Translations under genes and position numbers: made by a program
Part shown: piece after piece, positions 60,126 through 64,000 of the stretch
Numbering within the stretch: position 1 is the stretch's first letter
How the letters are laid out: every line of letters begins with the position of its first letter
From: Bacteroidota bacterium
GTDB lineage: Bacteria > Bacteroidota > Ignavibacteria > UBA10030 > UBA6906
Direction: 5' to 3'
Length of the DNA stretch: 64,000 bases
Assembly: GCA_019637975.1 (NCBI GenBank)
Contig: JAHBUR010000012.1
Location: 62,001-126,000, forward strand
The notes under the pieces: generated by a model
Seen by the model: only the letters and a program-made list of their open reading frames with translations
Database searches by the model: none
Told to the model about the DNA's origin: nothing

Positions 60126-61472
60126 CTACTTCCGATGGAATGCGTGCCCGCGTTCCTTGTGAAGAAACTTGTGCAGCACATCTTCCAGATCGGGCTTCGT
60201 TTTCTCATCGAGAGAATATGCCACACGTGTACTCGGCTTCTTGATCTTGATGATCCGCCGCAAATCTATCGGCGTGCCGATAATGACTGAATCACACGGA
60301 ACCTGATTGATTGTCGTTTCAAGATCCTTCACCTGTTTGTCGCCGTAACCCATTGCAGGCAAGAGAGTTCCCGTTTTCGGATACTTCTCGTATGTTGCGG
60401 CAATCGACTTCACAGCATACGGCCTCGGATCGACAATCTCGCGGGCGCCAAACCGCTTCGCCGCGAGCATACCGGCACCGTACACCATCTCGCCGTGCGT
60501 CAATGTCGGGCCGTCTTCAACCACAAGCACTTTCTTTCCGCGGATTACCTCCTCATTCTCAACATCAATCTTCGAGTTCGCCTGAATCACCGTTGCGTGC
60601 GGATTGACAGATACCGCGTTCTTGAGAACCGTCGCAATATTTTCCGGTTCGGCTGAATCAACCTTGTTCACGACAATTACATCTGCAAGACGCACATTGG
60701 CTGCACCCGGATAGTAGGTCAGCTCATGCCCAGGTCGATGCGGATCAACAACCGTGATGGTGAGATCGGGTTTATAGAACGGCATATCGTTATTCCCGCC
60801 ATCCCATACAATAATGTCGGCCTCTTTTTCCGCCTGCCGCAGAATCGCCTCATAATCCACTCCCGCGTAAATGATTCCGCCTTCGACGATGTGCGGCTCG
60901 TATTCCTCCATCTCCTCGACCGTACATTTGTGTTTCTTCAGGTCGGCAATCGAAGCGTAGCGTTGTACCTTTTGCTTCACGAGATCGCCGTACGGCATCG
61001 GATGGCGGACAGCAACAACCCGTTTGCCCTGCGAACGAAGGTACGTGCACACTTTGCGTGACGTCTGGCTCTTCCCCGATCCCGTGCGTACAGCAACAAT
61101 GGCAACCACCGGCACTTTGGACTTGAGCATGGTATCGCGGGCACCGAGCACTTTGAAATGCGCGCCGCAGGCCATCACCAGCGAAGCCTTTTCCATCACA
61201 TAGTTGTGAGAAACATCGGAATACGAGAACACCACCTCGTCAGCCCGATACTTTTCGATAAGGCGGGCAAGATCTTCTTCGGCAAAAATCGGGATGCCCT
61301 TCGGATACAGCTTCCCGGCAAGCGCCGCCGGATACTTGCGTCCGTGAATGTTGGGAATTTGTGTTGCGGTAAATGCGACTACTTCATATTTCTTGTTATC
61401 CCGGAAGACGGTGTTGAAGTTGTGAAAATCCCTTCCCGCCGCTCCCATAATGATAACTTTTGTTGCTGGCAT
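60126..61472 (-). CDS. cyclic 2,3-diphosphoglycerate synthase-like GTPase/ATPase
   Basis: P-loop protein of COG2403. It starts KVIIMGAAGRDFHNFNTVFR and has the nucleotide-binding segment VAVRTGSGKSQTSRKV near residue 130, ADIIVWDGGNNDMPF near 225, and ADVIVVNKVDSAEP near 270, the last resembling a G4-like NKxD box. The family includes cyclic 2,3-diphosphoglycerate synthase of methanogens and many bacterial relatives of unknown product. In this window it follows carbamate kinase and ornithine carbamoyltransferase on the same strand (118-base gap). Confidence 0.78.
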   Translation of the reverse strand: MPATKVIIMGAAGRDFHNFNTVFRDNKKYEVVAFTATQIPNIHGRKYPAALAGKLYPKGIPIFAEEDLARLIEKYRADEVVFSYSDVSHNYVMEKASLVMACGAHFKVLGARDTMLKSKVPVVAIVAVRTGSGKSQTSRKVCTYLRSQGKRVVAVRHPMPYGDLVKQKVQRYASIADLKKHKCTVEEMEEYEPHIVEGGIIYAGVDYEAILRQAEKEADIIVWDGGNNDMPFYKPDLTITVVDPHRPGHELTYYPGAANVRLADVIVVNKVDSAEPENIATVLKNAVSVNPHATVIQANSKIDVENEEVIRGKKVLVVEDGPTLTHGEMVYGAGMLAAKRFGAREIVDPRPYAVKSIAATYEKYPKTGTLLPAMGYGDKQVKDLETTINQVPCDSVIIGTPIDLRRIIKIKKPSTRVAYSLDEKTKPDLEDVLHKFLHKERGHAFHRK

Positions 61473-61590
61473 GTCCCCTCCGTAGGTTCATGAAATTGTT
61501 AAGTGAATCACACATGTGTGAGAAACGTGGACGAAAACTCGCATTCATTGATGAACAGCTTCGTATCGGAAACAATCCCGGTGCTCTCCT

Positions 61591-62571
61591 TTAAAAAATG
61601 GTACTTCTCGTCCACGTCTCGAGTACATCTTCTTCAGCCGGCAGAATGTGCGTGCCGGATTTTCCTTCAATTGCATCATACAAATGTTCAATATCGCTGA
61701 TGACCGCTTGCTTGCCGCCGCGTTCGAGGTAAAGAAGCGCCGCTTTTACTTTCGGACCCATGTTGCCTTCCGGAAACTGACCTTCTTTGTAATAGTTTCT
61801 GCATTCCTCCGCCGTGATCGCTTCGAGCTTGCGCTGCGTTGGCTTCTGATAATCAACGTAGACGTACTCGACTTCCGTCGCAATCGCAAACACGTCAGCG
61901 TTGAGATGTGTTGCAAGAAGCGAAGAAGTCAAGTCTTTGTCTATGACGGCCTCCACACCCTTCTCTGTAACGTGATCATTCAGAACGGGAATACCGCCGC
62001 CGCCACCTGCAATCACGACTAAACCTCTGTTTACGCACGCCCGAATGGCGTCGAGTTCGATGATTTCCTTCGGTTCAGGAGATGAAACAACGCGGCGATA
62101 CCCGTGGGAATCCTCAATCATCTCCCATTTCATCTGATGCTGGTAGCGTTCGGCGACTTCCTTCGTGTAGAACGGCCCGATTGGTTTTGTATGATGATCG
62201 AATGCAGGATCGTGCTTATCAACACGGACTTGCGTTATGAGCGAGACAACCGGGACGTAAACCTGCATTTTCTGCATCATCTGCCACATGGCATATTGCA
62301 GGTAGTAGCCGATTTCTCCTTGTGTTGCCGCCACACAGACGTCAAGCGGCATGCGGTACGAATGATGCGCCGCCAACTCCGATCGAGTCAATGCCGCCCC
62401 GACCTGCGGGCCGTTGCCGTGCGTCAGCACGACGCGATGGCCTGCTTTGATAAGCCGGACCACCGTTGTTGCAGTGTCAATGGCATTCTGAAATTGCAAT
62501 TCGGCTGTGCCGACTTCATTGGCCTTGATCAAGGCGTTCCCCCCTACTGCTAACAGCACCAGCTTCGACAT
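61591..62571 (-). CDS. arcC: carbamate kinase
   Basis: Amino-acid-kinase fold: LVLLAVGGNALIKANE at the start, LTHGNGPQVGAAL near residue 50, VIAGGGGGIPVLN near 190 and AVIDKDLTSSLLAT near 215 (substrate and nucleotide binding). It would form ATP from carbamoyl phosphate, releasing ammonia and CO2, or the reverse. The ATG at 62571 follows AGGTGA 5 bases away; a GTG one codon earlier is possible. It lies four bases after the argF stop and is co-transcribed with it. Confidence 0.9.
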   Translation of the reverse strand: MSKLVLLAVGGNALIKANEVGTAELQFQNAIDTATTVVRLIKAGHRVVLTHGNGPQVGAALTRSELAAHHSYRMPLDVCVAATQGEIGYYLQYAMWQMMQKMQVYVPVVSLITQVRVDKHDPAFDHHTKPIGPFYTKEVAERYQHQMKWEMIEDSHGYRRVVSSPEPKEIIELDAIRACVNRGLVVIAGGGGGIPVLNDHVTEKGVEAVIDKDLTSSLLATHLNADVFAIATEVEYVYVDYQKPTQRKLEAITAEECRNYYKEGQFPEGNMGPKVKAALLYLERGGKQAVISDIEHLYDAIEGKSGTHILPAEEDVLETWTRSTIF

Positions 62572-62575
62572 CACA

Positions 62576-63529
62576 TCACCTCATCAATGCGTACAGTATT
62601 GCCTTCTGTGCGTGGAGCCTGTTCTCCGCCTCCTGAAACACGACGGAATTCGGCGAATCAATAATCTCATCCGTTACTTCCTCGCCGCGATGGGCGGGCA
62701 AACAGTGCAAAAACAATGCGTCGGGTTTTGCATGAGAGAAGAGTTCACGATTCACCTGATACGGCTTGAAAATATTCCTCCGAACAATCGCCTCTGCTTC
62801 CTGTCCCATACTCGTCCACGTATCGGTGTAAATCACATCAGCGTCGCGGGCTGCTTCCATCGGATCGGTGGTGATAATAATCGAGCCGCCGCTTTTTGCC
62901 GCAAGCTCTTTTGCCCGCTGCACGACTTCATCCTTTGCCGCGTAATCGGGCGGGGTGGCAACACAGAACGTCGTTCCCCACTTTCCTCCCATCAGAAGCA
63001 ACGAGTGTGTCACGTTGTTGCCGTCGCCGATGTAAGAGATTTTGAGATTCTTGAGATTCTTCTTGTGTTCTGTAATCGTGAAGAAATCCGCCATTGCCTG
63101 GCAGGGATGCTCATAGTCTGTCAGCCCGTTAATGACGGGAACAGATGCATGCTCGGCAAACGACGTTACTACATTCTGCCCGAACGTTCGAATCATCACG
63201 CCGTCAACCATCCGCTCAAGGTTCTTCGCAACATCAAACACCGACTCGCGCTTGCCAAGGATGTTATCACTGGGCGGATAGTCAATGCTGCTGCCGCCGA
63301 GCGTGTGAATCCCGACCGTGAATGTCGTGCGCGTTCGAAGCGACGGCTTTTCAAAAATCAGCGCAAGCATCTTCCCCTCCAACGCCTTTCGATATTTCTT
63401 CGGCTTCTTCTTCATATCCGCCGTAAGCTCGAACAGCGATTTGATTTCCTGAATCGAAAGATCATCCACCGAAAGGAAATCCGTTCCTTTCAACTTGGCG
63501 TATGCAGGTTTCCTGGAGTTCTTTTTCAA
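62576..63529 (-). CDS. argF: ornithine carbamoyltransferase
   Basis: Transcarbamylase: the phosphate-binding motif KPSLRTRTTF near residue 62, the carbamoyl-phosphate motif HPCQA near 142, the ornithine motif DTWTSMGQE near 220 and HCLPAHRGEEV near 262. These distinguish it from aspartate transcarbamylase. It converts ornithine and carbamoyl phosphate to citrulline. As the first gene of an operon with carbamate kinase it could work in either arginine synthesis or carbamoyl-phosphate turnover; no arginine deiminase is in the window. Confidence 0.93.
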   Translation of the reverse strand: MKKNSRKPAYAKLKGTDFLSVDDLSIQEIKSLFELTADMKKKPKKYRKALEGKMLALIFEKPSLRTRTTFTVGIHTLGGSSIDYPPSDNILGKRESVFDVAKNLERMVDGVMIRTFGQNVVTSFAEHASVPVINGLTDYEHPCQAMADFFTITEHKKNLKNLKISYIGDGNNVTHSLLLMGGKWGTTFCVATPPDYAAKDEVVQRAKELAAKSGGSIIITTDPMEAARDADVIYTDTWTSMGQEAEAIVRRNIFKPYQVNRELFSHAKPDALFLHCLPAHRGEEVTDEIIDSPNSVVFQEAENRLHAQKAILYALMR

Positions 63530-63947
63530 GCGTGATTCCTTTTAGTTGTTGTTGAAGTATTCAACCGCGGATTGACGAATTCTGTACGCAAAATTGGTCT
63601 TGCGTTAACAGTCATAAGCAGGCGTCAGAAAGCCCTGCTCTCAAATGTGGCAACTTGTGTGCCCATCAGTGACACTGAAAACCATTGAAAAACAAGCAAC
63701 TTACAGCATGGGGATGTGTGTCCGTTCTCATCTTTGGGAAAAAAACCGTGTACAACAAGACGATAGTGGCACCAAGCCATCTTCATCTAAATAAGTGGAA
63801 GTATCGAAAGAAGCAATGAAATCACCGGTTTCCGTTGATTTCCGCAATGTTTCTCGGTACATTTCATCGGCGAGAAGACCCAGAGTGTAGGCATAATCAG
63901 GGATGCTTACACCCCTTTGAATGGACGTTTATTCCAAAGGAGGCATT
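63530..63947. promoter_or_regulatory. divergent intergenic region upstream of argF and the last partial gene
   Basis: About 418 bases without a gene, containing the start regions of two divergent genes. Near its right end, an imperfect hairpin GTGTAGGCAT / ATGCTTACAC (63885-63912, 9 of 10 pairs, 8-base loop) lies in the probable leader of the partial forward gene. No promoter could be assigned with confidence. Confidence 0.45.
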
Positions 63948-64000
63948 ATGTCTACTCGGTTCATTCCCCTTGCAACCCTGTTCTTCTCTTTCACCCTCAC
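63948..64000 (+). CDS. exported protein, truncated by window end
   Basis: An ATG at 63948 with AAAGGAGG ending 4 bases upstream begins MSTRFIPLATLFFSFTL, a signal-peptide-like start. Only 17 codons are visible, so the product is unknown. Confidence 0.6.
   Translation, partial: MSTRFIPLATLFFSFTL

Noticed and set aside
60126-63529. Arginine deiminase operon
   Set aside because: There is a carbamate kinase and a carbamoyltransferase but no arcA-type deiminase or arcD antiporter in the window.
62507-63535. 342-codon forward-strand open frame opposite argF
   Set aside because: The reverse strand carries the full set of ornithine carbamoyltransferase motifs; the forward frame has none.

Overview
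The window looks like a chromosomal segment from a Bacteroidota/Ignavibacteria-type bacterium (the Chlorobi-Ignavibacteria-Kapabacteria side of the group). The evidence is the classic C-terminal secretion-sorting signature NYPNPFNPSTTI, two further proteins with C-terminal sorting-like domains, a TonB-dependent receptor, many Bacteroidota-style lipoproteins, a TANFOR-like giant protein, and futalosine-pathway menaquinone genes. Clear Shine-Dalgarno sites precede many genes. No rRNA, tRNA or CRISPR array was seen. The assignment is an inference from protein style only.

Layout. 0-9.5 kb: hexapeptide acyltransferase, GlcD-like oxidase, then a reverse-strand redox operon (two membrane-anchored GcvH-fold proteins, a HybA-like 4x[4Fe-4S] protein, a HybB/NrfD membrane protein), an NHL-repeat lipoprotein, SerA with ACT domain, and diaminopropionate ammonia-lyase coupled to a secreted sorting-domain protein. 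11-17.6 kb: hydrolase, phosphoesterase and a run of membrane transport genes (Na/Pi symporter, MscS, SLC13/TrkA-C, LapA-like). 17.7-35 kb: a dispersed menaquinone locus (mqnC, a fused mqnE-mqnA, ubiD-, ubiX- and ubiA-type genes) interrupted by accessory inserts: a toxin-antitoxin pair, an AT-richer defence-like island, an ORF6N/DUF2235 pair, a retropepsin-like pair, and a GxxExxY gene bounded by imperfect terminal inverted repeats. 35-43 kb: secreted proteins, including a 1,458-residue TANFOR-like protein followed by an outer-membrane barrel. 43-49.6 kb: guaA, a PPi-type phosphofructokinase, a DUF4397 lipoprotein and an aminotransferase. 49.8-60 kb: TonB receptor followed by two paralogous ~1,150-residue sorting-domain proteins, the first broken by a one-base frameshift, with copies of a ~150-bp structured repeat upstream of each. 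60-64 kb: cyclic-2,3-diphosphoglycerate-synthase-like protein, carbamate kinase, ornithine carbamoyltransferase, and the start of an exported protein cut by the window edge.

The most interesting system is at 21.4-26.5 kb. A Rad50/SMC-like ABC ATPase with a double-CxxC zinc module, a small winged-helix-like middle component and a PD-(D/E)XK nuclease overlap one another as a translationally coupled operon. A DNA amino-methyltransferase runs convergently into the nuclease gene with a 4-bp overlap. The three-gene core resembles ABC-three-component/Lamassu-like defence architecture, and the tightly linked methyltransferase suggests a self/non-self marking variant.
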